A DNA stretch of 64,000 nucleotides from Triangularia verruculosa (lineage: Eukaryota; Ascomycota; Sordariomycetes; Sordariales; Podosporaceae). This document shows positions 1 through 11,965 of this stretch, piece by piece. The notes under the pieces were generated by a model, which did not search any database, was not told where the DNA came from, and was given only the letters and a program-made list of their open reading frames with translations. Where the stretch lies: positions 186,001-250,000 of the forward strand of contig MU863916.1 in the NCBI GenBank assembly GCA_033296885.1. Direction: 5' to 3'. The position numbers were made by a program, and so were the translations under genes. Every line of letters starts with the position of its first letter. Position 1 is the first letter of the stretch.

Positions 1-121
1 CCAATTGCGGGATTGTTGTTGTTCATATGGACTGGCCTCGTCGCCTACCTACCTAGGTACTTGTGTGGACCAGTATTAGAGGCACATCAGGAGATATATT
101 TCTGGATTCAGTTCGGTCTGC

Positions 122-156
122 CATCTCCTTCTTTCACGCTAAAATTTTTCCCAAAA
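122..156 (+). repeat. ACGCTAAAA-family repeat, copy 1
   Basis: A pyrimidine-rich lead (CATCTCCTTCTTTC) is followed by ACGCTAAAA, a T run and CCCAAAA. It is nearly identical to the copy at 1871-1906. All copies lie on the same strand, and their flanks are unrelated. Confidence 0.85.
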
Positions 157-309
157 GGGGGGACATGGGACATTTTTCTTGCAGCACGGAGGGCGGAATG
201 AGGCTGTTTACATACGCCCGGTTTCTATACCATATGCATGACTGAGACGCATGTGTGTCCGCCACCTTAGATGGCACCACACGTTATTGGTTGAAACTGT
301 CATGAAGAA

Positions 310-346
310 CATCTCCTTTCTTTCACGCTAAAAAATTTCCCAAAAA
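310..346 (+). repeat. ACGCTAAAA-family repeat, copy 2
   Basis: This copy has the same CATCTCC lead, the ACGCTAAAA core and a TTTCCCAAAAA tail. It differs from copy 1 by single-base insertions and T-to-A changes in the A/T run. Confidence 0.85.
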
Positions 347-705
347 GGATCAGACAACGGCTCCCTGCGGCTTCATGCATGGCGGCCCTAAATAGGCCCA
401 AGGCACTCTTCAGAATCCTATGTGCTCAGAGTATGCGAGTCTGCCTATCTGACCGTACCTGCTCATCACTTGTCAACAGCTTCCTCTTTGATGCTAACAT
501 ATCTTCCAGAGACTTTGTCCTCTTGTACTGTAGGCTGCGTTGTCTGGATACCGACCTGTTCTGCGAAGCCTCTCCTTTAACTCCAGTGTCTAGCATGTGC
601 GGCTTCTCAATGTAGGCAAGGTAGTGGTATGCTTCTCGACTCCTCCTTAATTAGGTATAATCGGTAGAGCTACCCTCAAGGCAATCCCCTTCTTTCACCA
701 CTTTA

Positions 706-945
706 TGGACAGAAAAACTAGCATTGTAAAGTGGGAATATAGCATTAAAAGATTGTTGATATATTTTAAAAGATAGTAAATAGGCGTTGGTAAATACTAA
801 AAACACCTTTAAAGATCGTAACAACGTGTTAAAAGATAGTAATAAGCCCTAAGAAGATAGCGCATAGGTCTTTTCTACTATTTTAAAGGTGTGGTCCTGG
901 CTTGTGGTACCGATTCTTTTGTCTACGGCGTGTCTACCTACCTTA
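706..945 (+). repeat. Dispersed repeat B, copy B1
   Basis: This AT-rich segment aligns along its length with 15873-16143. It shares an exact 27-bp block at 823-849 that ends in AATAAGCCC, and the end-matching TCTACGGCG. Inside are short tandem units of the AAAGATAGTAATAGGC type. Compared with B2, several C positions read T here (for example GTAAAGTG versus GCAAAGTG), as expected for a RIP-like C-to-T bias. Confidence 0.8.
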
Positions 946-1050
946 CCTACCCATGTTGACTTCCATGCAGAGCTCTTTTCATCCAGCCAATGTAATCCTG
1001 CCTGCCGTTACCAGAAGCTTTACATAGGATTGGTCACGTTCTTATGGGGA

Positions 1051-1086
1051 ATCTCTCCTTTGTGACGCTAAAATATTTCCCAAAAA
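1051..1086 (+). repeat. ACGCTAAAA-family repeat, copy 3
   Basis: The lead is diverged (ATCTCTCCTTTGTG), followed by the intact ACGCTAAAA core and the ATTTCCCAAAAA tail. Confidence 0.8.
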
Positions 1087-1240
1087 GTGCGTCTCTTTCA
1101 GTCTGTCAGGCCACGTTGTGTTGTCTCGTCTGCGGGGGTTGTGTGCAGCCTCTCCTCCTTCCACTATGTTTACCATTTCCACTGCACATACAGGTACCTA
1201 CCTTATTCAGATATGATGGCTGAACTGGTTATGGGAATAT

Positions 1241-1271
1241 ATTCTTCTTCTACGCTGACTTTTTGTCAAAG
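1241..1271 (+). repeat. ACGCTAAAA-family repeat, decayed copy
   Basis: The order ATTCTTCTTCT, ACGCT, T-run, TCAAAGAAT matches the family but the core is altered (ACGCTGACT). I read it as a degenerate member. Confidence 0.45.
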
Positions 1272-1752
1272 AATCGGGGACAGGGCAGTCCTAAAATGTT
1301 ATCTGGTAGGTAGGGAATTTAGCTATAACTTCTTCACTGACATGGAACATTTACACGCTTAGTACCTATGGAACTATCAGATCGACATTCCGTCAGACGC
1401 TTCTACCGTAGCCATAGATTAGTATGAACCTGGTGCCTTTGACGAAAGGGAAGGTATATGATGGATAGAGCATCCGATGGACTTAAATATAAGTTTGGGG
1501 AACCCTCTCCCAAAGAGGCTTTCTCTTTACTGGTGCCTATGTTTCACTCCGACAGACAAGACCTTAGAAAGGTATATTTTTCTCACCAAGACTTTTTTTA
1601 AAAGGTTAGAGTACGGTTCAAAGATAGGTACGTGCATTATCGATGGATTTACGTGGTCGGCGTAAGCCTTTTTCTTGGGTAGAGTTCGGAAGATATATGA
1701 CTGAGTCCATCTTAGGAGGGGAGGATTGGTCAATATGACACTGAAAAACAAC

Positions 1753-1782
1753 ACCCTCTTCCACGCTAAAAGTTTTCCCAAA
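1753..1782 (+). repeat. ACGCTAAAA-family repeat, copy 4
   Basis: The lead is shortened (ACCCTCTTCC), with an exact ACGCTAAAA core and a GTTTTCCCAAA tail. Confidence 0.8.
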
Positions 1783-1870
1783 GCAGAATGGAGGTGTAGT
1801 AGTGGACGCCCGGCCTGCATATGCAGTGCACCTCTTTCTCTAACTACATTGGCCGGACTTGTCCCAGACA

Positions 1871-1906
1871 CGTCTCCTTCTTTGACGCTAAAATTTTTCC
1901 CAAAAA
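1871..1906 (+). repeat. ACGCTAAAA-family repeat, copy 5
   Basis: The sequence runs CGTCTCCTTCTTTG, ACGCTAAAA, TTTTTCCCAAAAA. It is the closest match to copy 1 and lies about 90 bp downstream of copy 4. Confidence 0.85.
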
Positions 1907-2040
1907 GAATAACAAAGAATAACGGGTCTGCCAATTTTCCAATCTCCTTTTTGGGAGCAAGGATGGACTAATCATAAGAAGGCTTGTCGACATATAAGTG
2001 AAGCACTTTTACTCAAATTTGGCCGCATTCTTCATGGCGA

Positions 2041-2066
2041 CATCTCCCTCAAGCGCAAATAGTCCC
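2041..2066 (+). repeat. ACGCTAAAA-family repeat, possible decayed copy
   Basis: The CATCTCC lead is exact and CCC closes the element, but the core is reduced to GCGCAAA. Membership is tentative. A further core-only match (ACGCTAAAA) sits near 2556-2564. Confidence 0.35.
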
Positions 2067-2700
2067 TAGGTAAGTGGGCATAGGCTGGGATAAGTTTCCG
2101 TATCCTGAACAGGCCATTTGGAGTTACTAAACGGGCGTGGTGTCTTTTTAGAGTACAGGTACCTGGATATGTCAGAGAGTAATTACCTTTTGGTATGATG
2201 AGCTTTCTAGAAGCTGATCTGCTAGAGGGCTTCGTTGCAAAAGTTGGGCCTTGAATGTTACCTAGGTAGGCACAGTTCTGCTCAGGCTCTAGTCGTGATG
2301 ACAGGGCTTATATAGGTACCCTACTAGACAGCCCCTAGTCCCATATTTTCGTACTCTGTAGGTACCTGTACACCATAGCCATACTGATATAACTCAGACG
2401 TCATGCCCTAATTAGGTACGCTCCATCAGTGCGATGTCTTTTTTCTAGAAATGAGGACAACGAACTGGTCAAGAAGGTGGTGAATTGGTGAAGAACCAAA
2501 TGGCCACCAGCCGGAGCGAGGAAAAGGATGTGGGCTCGCAGGAAGCCTGGGCAACTACGCTAAAACACTTTTAGTATATAACGTTCAAAGACAACCCTCC
2601 TTAGGTACCTTAGTATATAAGTAAACTTCAAAATAAATCTATATAACTTCAACTAACAAGCCATCATCTCTGCATGAGCATCGTGGTTTGAACCACTTAC

Positions 2701-5700
2701 CACCGCCCTTCTCTAGTAAATACCATCTATCAATATCACTTCAAAACCTTATAACATCCCTTATCACAACACGATAAAACACACAACGATCTTCCCTCTT
2801 TTACCCCTATCCCGTCCCTCGGCCCCACCGTGACCACCATAAAGACCCCTCAAGTACAACCACCCAGCGATCAACCCGAAAGGGCACGACCATAATTCAG
2901 AACTGATACGCCGCCGCCGCCATAAGCAACTGAACCGCAGCTTCAACAACAGAAATACGAACAGATACAACGTTGCCCTCCACATCATCATCATCCAGAA
3001 CACAAACCCCCTATACGTCACCACCAGCTTTGACCTCTTGCTCCATCTCGCACTCAGCCTAAATCTACGCCAGCCTCTGATACTACCATGCCGAGAAGCC
3101 AATCAGGCAAGCCTCTTCCCTTTCCCCACGCCAGACAGCGACAACTGTGGCTGCCACCCACGAAGTAGTTGAGGCAACGCTTCATACCTAGCCAAGCTGT
3201 TTCCATTTCACAATGAGACATGCAAGGGCAATAGACCAAATATTCATTACCAAAAAGAAAGGTCAATTGCCGTTGTGTGTTACAGCAAGTGTACCTATCC
3301 TGCTTTTGGGGCCAGCATTCCAATGGTTCCATAGCCATAACCTACCTATAGTCTGAGTTCCTTGTAGTCTTCTACTTCTACTTAGGCAGGCAAGCCTTTA
3401 TTGCCTGAAAACTAGAATTATTACCCTCGAAGCCTCAGACACTACATTGACGCATTGCGAGCAATGACACAATGGCAACCTCGGCTTGCTCATCGGGGAT
3501 TTCCAAGTGAAATCTCACCAGCTGCTTAAGGTACCAAATCTGAAGGGTAGGGTGATAGAGACCAATCTGAGACTATGACTGTGCTGCTCTTACATTGATA
3601 GCAGTAACACAGCACTAGACTGAACATAAAGTCTAAGCTCAGTTATGTTCACAGAGGGTCCAGCACTGTACAAGCTGTGCAAGGATCAAGCCGAGCATTT
3701 GACCACCTGAGCTCTGAAGACCGGTTGGACCAAAACATGTGACAGTTACAACCAGCCCATGAGGTATTCGCCGTCGGTGTACTTCCCGAAAGAGACAACC
3801 ACGTGTTGCGGCCGATCTCTTTCCCATCACAGCCCATCATCTAGCCGGGGCCGTGACAGTCAAGCATCTGAACACAGGCTTTTACGTATAACAACACTCC
3901 GGTCCAAACAAGAGGGCGGACCGTGCCGATATCCGTGATAGACTCTTCCAAACGGGTCCCCCAGCTCAGGCTCATCGGTCCTTTTGTCCCTCGTCAAGCG
4001 CCCCAGTTGAGCCAGAACAAAGTTAGTAAGACGGGAGCTAAAAACGCGGCACGTTATCCATCATCGATATCAAGATCAGCCTTGACAGCAGCAGGATTGC
4101 GGTCCGCCATGCCTTTCCTAGACCTCCCGTCTCCGTCCGCCTCACCCACACTTCCAAGTTATGCTGATCAAATCCCTCTTTCAGACCCATTGCTGACCAC
4201 CAACAGTAAACTGACTAGCTCTTTTCTCATCCCGCTGTCAAAGTCAAAGCGCCTGCATGCTTTCATCGTTGCCCTGCCCTGAAAGTAGGTGCATATCACC
4301 AACCCTCCCGTCTTGGCTGTTTTCCCCCATCTGTCCGGAAGAACTTCCCGTTGTTCTGACTAGGTTAAAGGCGAGGGTAAGGGTTGACACCAAGCCAAGC
4401 ACCAAGTCCAGAAAGGTAGGTACCTAGGTATTGTTATCGAGGGGAATCAAGATAAAACCTCAGGCTTCAGTCCAACCAAGTCAAGCGCTGTTTGTTGATA
4501 GGGACAAAGCTACCTACCTGCCTAGGTATCAAGCAACTGTGAGGCGTTTCAATTCGCTTAAGCTTACCAAGATCGCAATCCTCCCCCCACTTGCGATGAA
4601 ACTGCACTTTCTCTGTTCCATCACACTGGTCCAAGACATTGGGAACTGGTGGTGATGCAAATGTTGATAATGGAAACCCAATCGCGCAAGAAACGTGAAA
4701 GAGATGCACAACTCCATTGACAAACTGAGAATCCTCCCACGGATGGCGGCGTGGGGGCTTTTCCCAGAGCGAGCAGCACCTTTTCTCAAACATCATCATG
4801 AAACCCCGGATCTTCCCAACCATCCAGCCAAAACAGCACGTGGACGATTCCTCACCTTTTCTTTGCATACAGTCCTTGCCCGAGGGAATTGTGACGAGAC
4901 TGTTGGAGTCTTGTTCCCGCTGCCCAACCTAATAATTACCTATCTATCTGACCCTCGGTGACCGCGTCAGGCAGGTCGCGTTTCACCAGCTCCATTCCTA
5001 CCTACACTGACCTACACGTGCAATCAACAAATGATCACATCCCATCATCCCAGAACTTTTTATCTCGGTCAAAATCGATCTTGCCTGTCGATTCCCCACC
5101 TTCCATCCCCCCTAATTATCCCAAGGATTTCAAAATCGTATTAGCCCCAATTCCCAGGTCCCAACCTCCCGGAATTCCCCAAGCAAAAAAAAGTCTTGCG
5201 CAAAAAAGAAATCCATCCTAATAAAGTGGCGCCGTTACCCTCGGCACTTGCCTCCAGCGACCAACCGGACATCACTCCGGAACGAACACAGTTTGAAAGT
5301 GGATTTTTTGTTTGGTTTGGTGGTTCCAAGTGCTAGTGTAATCAAGCACCTTGATGGATATTACATGTCAAAGAATTTCTTGTGACACCTCCCACAGCAA
5401 TATGTGGAAACCAAAAGGAGGTTTGACGCGACTCCCCTGCCCCAAAAACTCCATAACTCTCCATAGCACGGTGCTCCTGTAGAAAACTTTTTGACACAAA
5501 TATGTTAGCTGCTATCAATGTGAGTTAGTTCGAACAAGTTTCGAAACAAAAAAACATCTTCAAGCGGTGAAGCAGTATATATCACCACAGTATATATATG
5601 AAAACAAGAATCTGATGTGAGCTTGCCCAACCGAACCGAACCCCCGGAACGCAGCAAAATCCCGGTGGTTCGGGATGTTTTTTTTCCTTCTTCTTATAAA

Positions 5701-8700
5701 TTGGCGTTCAAAAAGATTTTCATTGACAACTGGCACTTGCGTAAAGGGGGTAAAACAGACAGAACTTGGGTAAGCTGGGGACCTTCCGGATCCGTTCAAG
5801 TAAGGTACACTACTGTACACCGACGACGCGTAGCGGTGGTCCCGCGGCGTTGGATAGATGTCCCCCCCCCTCCCCGGTCGGGAACCGGAGGGGGATACCC
5901 GAAGTGGATATTGGGAGGTTTGCCGGGTCGAGGACGGTGGAGTGCTTGCTGTGTGGAAAGTTATTAGACTAGTTCGGAAAGATGCCGGTATCGATAAACT
6001 TGAACATCATCTCTTGTCTTTGTTGTGGTGAAGCTCCGGAAGGATTGATATCCATGGCTGAAGAAAAGGAGAAGTGGAAAAGAAAAGGAACGGTAGCATC
6101 CAATCTTGGGCTTCTTTACCAAACAAACCCGCTTTCTCGGCCCCAAGGATAATGAAGCGATCGACAACGACGGGAGAGCACTGACGTTCGACCAGGGGGT
6201 GGGGCAAGGCAGTTCTTCAAACGGTCCTGCCTTTGCATTTTGCCGACCCTCCATTTTCGTTGCTCTGCCTTCCTTCCATCTTACCCAACCCTCAACTAAT
6301 CATCATTTTAGCCGGTTGACCCTACTACCCAGGTACACTACTGCACAGTTCGTTGACCGGTCAATGCAAAGCTGCTGCCAAAGTTATAATGTATGGTATC
6401 GATAGTCTATCGCCAATCCCTCTCTGCATCTGGTGTGTTTGTTGTCCAAGGTACAGCATCAATCGATAATCTACAAATGACTAGATTCAATATGATCCAA
6501 CCACATTAGTCAGATGGTTTTCCCGACTCTAGGACAGGTTTTGGTAAAAAGACTCTGGCGTACCGTACCCGTCACAAGCAAACCTCAACTTCCTCCTCCC
6601 ACTCCCGACGGTCCCCTCTGCCACCACACCCCTGTGATCTCCTTTTGAAGCTCCCCTTTCAAGCTGTACCAGCAAATGCCAGCAACAAACAACCGACTCC
6701 AACGCTGCCATCTTATTTACCAACCCCTTTCATAACTCTTCTCAACCCGCAAAGGGAAACAAGATCGTCATGAAACAGACCACAGGCAAAAAAAAAAGTG
6801 GAATCTACCTTACCCTTGAACAGAACATCGTCGATGCAACCACCACCAGCCAGTAAAGCTCTGGAAATTTCACGAGGTTACATTTGAGCTTGGCGTCCGT
6901 GCACACACAACAGCAGTGGGGAAAGAATGTCAGGGAGAGGTAAGGAGCTTGGGCCACACACATGGAATCTGTCCCCCACCACACCACCACCACAACCACC
7001 CATTTCTTACACCTACCCCCCCCCCCACTCCCCCCCCCCTTAAGAGTGGAGGTCCGAGGTGAGAGAGAGTTTGACACTCACCTAGGGTTACATTTTTGAA
7101 ATATTTTTTTTTCTTCTTCCCCTTTTGTTATCTTTCTTCTTCTTTTCTCACGTCAGTTCAACTAGTTCAACCAGCTCGATAATAAGATGAAGATTCCTTC
7201 TCTCACCTTTTGACTCGCTAGCTGGCTGGATCTTCCCAGTGTATCTTGGTCCCCTCCCCCCCGCCAGCCAGCCATCCCCATTTTCTAGGTATGTAGGTAG
7301 GTAGAAAGTAGTCCGCCTCCCTAACCTATCTACCTATCTACCTACACTACTAGATCTACTAGAAAAATGAACATCGCATACATATACATATTATACCTAC
7401 GGTACCGTCCCACGTAAGGTAATCGAGGAGAAACCCAAGCTTGTGATCTCAATGGATTCGGGTTCGGGTCTAGGTCCGGAATAAACCCACCGAAACACAT
7501 CTCGTAGGAGCCCGGTATTGGCGGGAAACAGACCCGAAGAGTATCAAGTTATTCACGTTGCAGAGAGCCAGACTTCGGGACAGTCTGGGTTGCTACTTCA
7601 ATGCCCAGGCCTCTCTCTCTCTGTGTGTGTTTTGCATCTCTTCTTTGGCTGTACGTTACCGAAGCATACCTTCTCTCCGTAAACGGAGGAGCTTCAAAAA
7701 CGGCCAACGGACATGGAATAATCCAATGACACAAACAACCAATTGGATATCATCTTGTTTTGAACTTCTTGATTTTTGCTTCTCTTTGCTACTATCTTGG
7801 GGTATTCTTGAGCTATGCAACACTAAAAAAGCAGGTAAAGGGTGTGCGGTAAAAAAAAAGGCAGAAGAGGGCGGGCCCAGACTTGGCAGATTTCATGAAG
7901 AAAAAGGGAGAAAAATCACAACCACCACCACCACCACCGCCGCCGGCCCCCCGCGTCTTTTAATTATCGTGATTCCGTGTCCGTCGTGTCGTTCATCTGC
8001 TGGCCACACCAAAAGTAAACCCCTGCCCCCAATGTGCCTCTCTCTCTTCTTCGTAGCAAAAAGAAAAAAACCAGTCGCCCCGCCCTTCTCCTTTTTTGTG
8101 TCATCACCCACCCAAATTTTTACCAAAATCATTTTGATCCTGTAGGCCCTGGAAAAATGCCGGTATTAAACCATCCTCCCCTCCTCCCAACTGTGGCCTA
8201 GAATCCAAGTGCCTCCCAAATCATCCTCATCATCAATGCCTGAGTTGAATAGACATACGCTTCCTCCGTAATGACTCCGGTAAAAAAAAAGATAAAACAG
8301 CAACTGCGGCGGCTTGCCCGAAAAAGAAAGATCTTCTCGAGATTTGGTTTGGCGATGATAAAAGAGAATGAACCCGCACCTCTCCCCCTCCCTTCGAAAG
8401 AATAAAATGGATGTTTACGCCCCAGTGATGCCCCTCTTTTGGTTTAATGCGCCATTCGCCGTGTCGGTGAAGTGGGTAATGTTTAATTCGATTGCTGCGG
8501 AAAATGGTTGTCGAAAAAATGAGCAACAAAATGCCGAGGAATCCAGAGAGAGAGAGAGAGAAAAGACGACGAATCGTAAGCTGCCAAAATTAAAAACCCA
8601 GATGCATATTAGTTTTCGTAAAAAAAGCTTTGCGAAAAATGGCCAGCGTGCATATCGAGTCCAAAATTTCGCGCAAACCGGCTGCCAGAAGAGAGATATG

Positions 8701-8764
8701 GCTGAATTATGTGCCCCAGACTGGCAAATCCGGGGTTGTGGCGAGGCGAGGAGCAAAAAGCCGC
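2701..8764. other. Gene-free intergenic region before ras-2 3' end
   Basis: About 6 kb with only short, overlapping, low-complexity frames on both strands. None carries a recognisable domain or convincing codon pattern. It contains homopolymer runs (C-runs near 7015-7040, A-runs), a CT run near 7612-7622, a Thr/Pro-type ACC run near 7919-7938 and an AG run near 8547-8563. TACCTAGGTA palindromes occur at 4421-4430 and, imperfectly, near 4511-4519. No promoter can be assigned. Confidence 0.5.
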
Positions 8765-9549
8765 TCATAAAATGACACATCCCCTGCGGCGCTCGCTTTG
8801 TGTGCGTCGATATCGGCTCTCCTTTGACTGGAGACTCGAATCGGCCCTCCTTGACTCGTATTTGCTGCTGCCGGTTGGCGAGAGGGGCTGGGAAGCGGCC
8901 TGGCGCTGTCTTCGGAGAATTCTAACCACATCGTAAAAGGCCTTGTCGACATTGATGTAGTTCTTGGCCGACGCCTCGACAAACTCGCAGCCCAGCTCGC
9001 GCGCCAGAGCGTGCCCTTCCTGTGTGGATACCTCACGTTCCGCAATACGGTCGCTCTTGTTCCCCACAAGCATGATTGGCACGGGTGCCGCCGGATTAGC
9101 CGCCGAGATGGGTGACCCTGGATATGAAGGCGACGAAGCGGTCGACTCTTTTACTCTTTGGATCTGGTGGTGGAACCTCTTGATGCGCGTGAAGGACGAG
9201 CGGGACGAGATGCTGTACACCAGGATAAAACCCTCGCCGTCTCGGATCCACTGGTCTCGCAGCGCTGTGTACTCTTCCTGCCCCGCCGTGTCCAACACCT
9301 CGAGCATGCAGGCTTGGTTGTCAATCACGGCCTGCTTTCGGTACGAGTCCTCAATGGTAGGGTCATACTGTCAAGGAGAGTGTGTTAGTCCGAGCTGGCA
9401 CAAGGGAGGATGACACGAAGTAATGATAAGGGACAAAAGCATACCGTTTCGACAAAGTGTTGCAAGCAAAGCTGGATGGTAAGCGCAGTCTTCCCCACGC
9501 CACCGTCCCCCAGCACCACCAGTTTGTATAATACCATTTTACCCGCCAT
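8765..9549 (-). CDS. ras-2: Ras-like GTPase, Ras-2 type
   Basis: Small GTPase that switches between GDP and GTP forms at membranes and controls growth and morphogenesis. The CDS is complement(join(8765..9367, 9445..9549)), 235 aa. The 77-nt intron has a GTATGC donor and a TTGACAG acceptor, and it falls between the HFVET and YDPTIED codons. Visible motifs are the P-loop GDGGVGKT (residues 14-21), the effector loop YDPTIEDSY, switch II DTAGQEEY, NKSD, and EASAKN. A Ser/Arg-rich linker leads to the C-terminal CVIL. A CAAX box ending in Leu predicts geranylgeranylation. N-terminal MAGKMVLYKLVVLGDGG and the DQWIRDGEGF stretch match Neurospora-type Ras-2 rather than Ras-1, whose P-loop is GGGGVGKS. 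The upstream leader on this strand holds a CA repeat. Confidence 0.92.
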
Positions 9550-11965
9550 TTTGCGAATGTGTTGTTGGATGTAGTCGTGGTCGACAGAGTTCTCGGGAGT
9601 GGTGTGAGGCTGTCGAACGAGAAGGGGATGCGTCAGTGGAAGCGGAGCAAGGCTCGGTGGGTTTGGTGGTGCGATGGATTTCGGCGGAAGAGAAGAGCAC
9701 AGGCACCGGGCGGAGCTAGTCGCGCAGCTTGGAGACTGGGCCGATGGAGAGGGGCGACCGACGGGAGAGACGCGGCACACAAGACGCGGAAAACAAGGAC
9801 TCGAAAGGAGAGGTTGTTGCCAAGTCGCGGACGGGGACTGGTGCGTGCGTTGCGAGTGGTGGGTGGTGGTGAGTGTGTGTCTGTGTGTGTGTGTGTGTGT
9901 GTGCGCGTATGGAGATGGAGTATAAGGGAGAGCAAGGTGTGGTGAAGTGTAGTGTAGTGCTCCGGCTCGGGACGGCAAACAAAAAAAGAGAAGAAGTCGG
10001 AAATGGATCAGACGAGTCGCTCAGTCGCTCAGGAGGTCGAGAGCGAAGTTGGGAGGGAGGGAGGATAGATACCAAGCTGGCTAGCAGGACGGCGGTGGGC
10101 TGGCAGTGTTGAGCATGGAGCAATGGGGAGTTGGGCGGTGGAGTAAAGTATTGGAGTTCTCTGTGGACAGATGCGGGCGGAAGTGGGCGGCTTTACTTTT
10201 TTGGAGTCCCCTAACCTAACGCTTTACTAGGGTGGGATGGCTCGATGGTTTGGCCACCCTGGACACTCGCGGCTGGTGGCTTCAGATCCGCGTAGACTGA
10301 AATGTTCTGATCTTGTTTGCTGCCCGGGCTCTGCCTCTTGATCAAGATAACAAGAAAAAGAAAAAGATTTTGGGACCGGGAGGGGGGAGCTTTGATGGAA
10401 ACCGGCATGGGGTAGCAATAACCAGCTTAATGGAGAGATCACCGCACTGCCCTGGGTGAGGTGGGCACCTCGTACCTGTCAACAAAGACCCCTTGGTACT
10501 GCACACGGTCCTGATGCTGGAGGACCGAGAGGATGTCAGTGAGGTGCAGGAGCAGGTGCCTCGGACTGGCACGAGCGTGCTCCCGCTACCACTAGAGCGC
10601 CCCACTCTCCACTACTGCTGCCCGCAAGGCGAGCGGTCCTGTCTTCGCTCGACCGCCTGGCCAGGCCTGTGTTCCGATGCAAGACAGATTTTGAATCCCT
10701 CCCGTAGCCCTTGGCTGGTCGGCATTCGTTAGACACATGCCAATGCCTATTAGGTATACGGATGCTGGTGCCGACCCGTTGGCAGCAACATGCGGCCTTC
10801 AACCTCCCTTTCTGCGGCCTCGAGTCTCCCACCTACTCTCACTCTCACTCTCTGCAGGCGGCTGCCTGCAGATTCCTGGCCCATGTAACCCAATGTATTG
10901 GATACCTAGACGGCGGGAGGATTGCGGGACAATTTGTCTAGTCGAGGTTTATTGGGCTTCATTCCCCAGGTCTCTGCAACAAGGCAGGTACTCCCAGCCA
11001 ATGCCCATCAAGGAATTCGTGCCGCTTTGTTCTCTTTTCCCCTCCAATTGGCTGGCCACCGACATCGGCTTCTCTTCCACGATTAGCCGCGCTCTACGGT
11101 TGTGCTCACGCATCTTGCGGCAAGCAAACGGTCGAGATCGATCTGGGGTGGGCGTCTGGATGTTTGTGAACTTTGCAACAAAGAACGCTGAGATCATCGT
11201 GACCACCGTATCGTCCCGGCCATCTCACAGCCACGCCCTCCACGCCGGCCCTTGCTACCGACCGCGACATCCCCATGCCTGACAGCAGCCGGTCTCGTCG
11301 CTCGGCCCGGGGAGAGGGCTCTTTGTCCAGGGCTGTCCGCGTGTACATGCCTCGGCGCGGCAACATGTCAAGACAGACACGAGATCGTGGCACAAAACAA
11401 ATAGATTGCCAACTTACAGCCGCAGGCTCCCCTCCCCCGCTTCCCTAGCCTCGATTCCATGCAGACAGCGGAGGTACCGGAGCTATGCGGCGTCAAACTA
11501 TCTGCATCTGCGCTGCCGCTTCCCCGTCACACACTATATATCCACCTGCAGCCTGGCTTGTTCAAACGGGGCCATCATCCGCTGTCGTCGGGTGGGCTTG
11601 CCCTCACCAATGTGTGGGCCATCACATCAACTCTGACGCCTCCTGCTGTACGTCTGTACGCTCACGATAATCCTTCTGCCTCGCCGCAGTGAGACCCAGT
11701 GTAACACCAAGTTCAGATGACAGAGACTAACCCCTACCTCTTGTCATAAACTCTTCATTTGTCTTCTGTTGGTCTTATATGTGAGATATCCATACACAAT
11801 CAACAGGGATGACCCCCTTGTCAAGCTCACGGGACCAGCTGCCAATGCGGGGGACGCATAAATTCAAGAGCTCTATCACCTCAGAGCCGGGTCTGGATCC
11901 GCCTGGGAACTCCCGACGAGCCGCTTTTAGGACAGTACAACCTCGTCATATCACATCTCACATCA
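9550..11965. other. Intergenic: ras-2 leader/promoter
   Basis: This holds the upstream region of ras-2 (minus) and the 3' side of the HAD gene (minus). Apart from the CA microsatellite I see nothing assignable. The open frames at 10211-11393 on both strands overlap each other and lack domain-like composition. Confidence 0.5.
9872..9904. repeat. GT/CA microsatellite in ras-2 leader
   Basis: Alternating GT, interrupted once by TC, on the plus strand and ending in GCGC. It sits about 320 bp upstream of the ras-2 start codon, so it reads as CA repeats in the probable ras-2 leader or promoter. Confidence 0.8.

Larger units (their letters stand above)
1..2700. other. Gene-free repeat-bearing region
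   Basis: No open frame here has ATG context, length or composition suggesting a gene. The stretch contains six to eight copies of a ~33-bp repeat with core ACGCTAAAA, one copy of dispersed repeat B, and many TACCTAGGTA/GGTACC-type palindromes. Its texture is that of a degenerate, transposon-derived or intergenic accessory region rather than a promoter of one gene. Confidence 0.6.

Noticed and set aside
122..1906. CRISPR-like reading of the ~33-bp repeats
   Set aside because: Spacing is irregular (90 to 700 bp), copies are diverged, and the genome is eukaryotic.
2660..2720. tRNA-like T-arm (GTGGTTCAAACCAC, minus strand)
   Set aside because: The loop is one base short, and no acceptor stem, D-arm or anticodon arm fits around it.
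7558..8145. 195-codon plus frame before ras-2
   Set aside because: It is composed of homopolymer and ACC-repeat translation (poly-Thr, Lys runs) with no domain or conserved texture.
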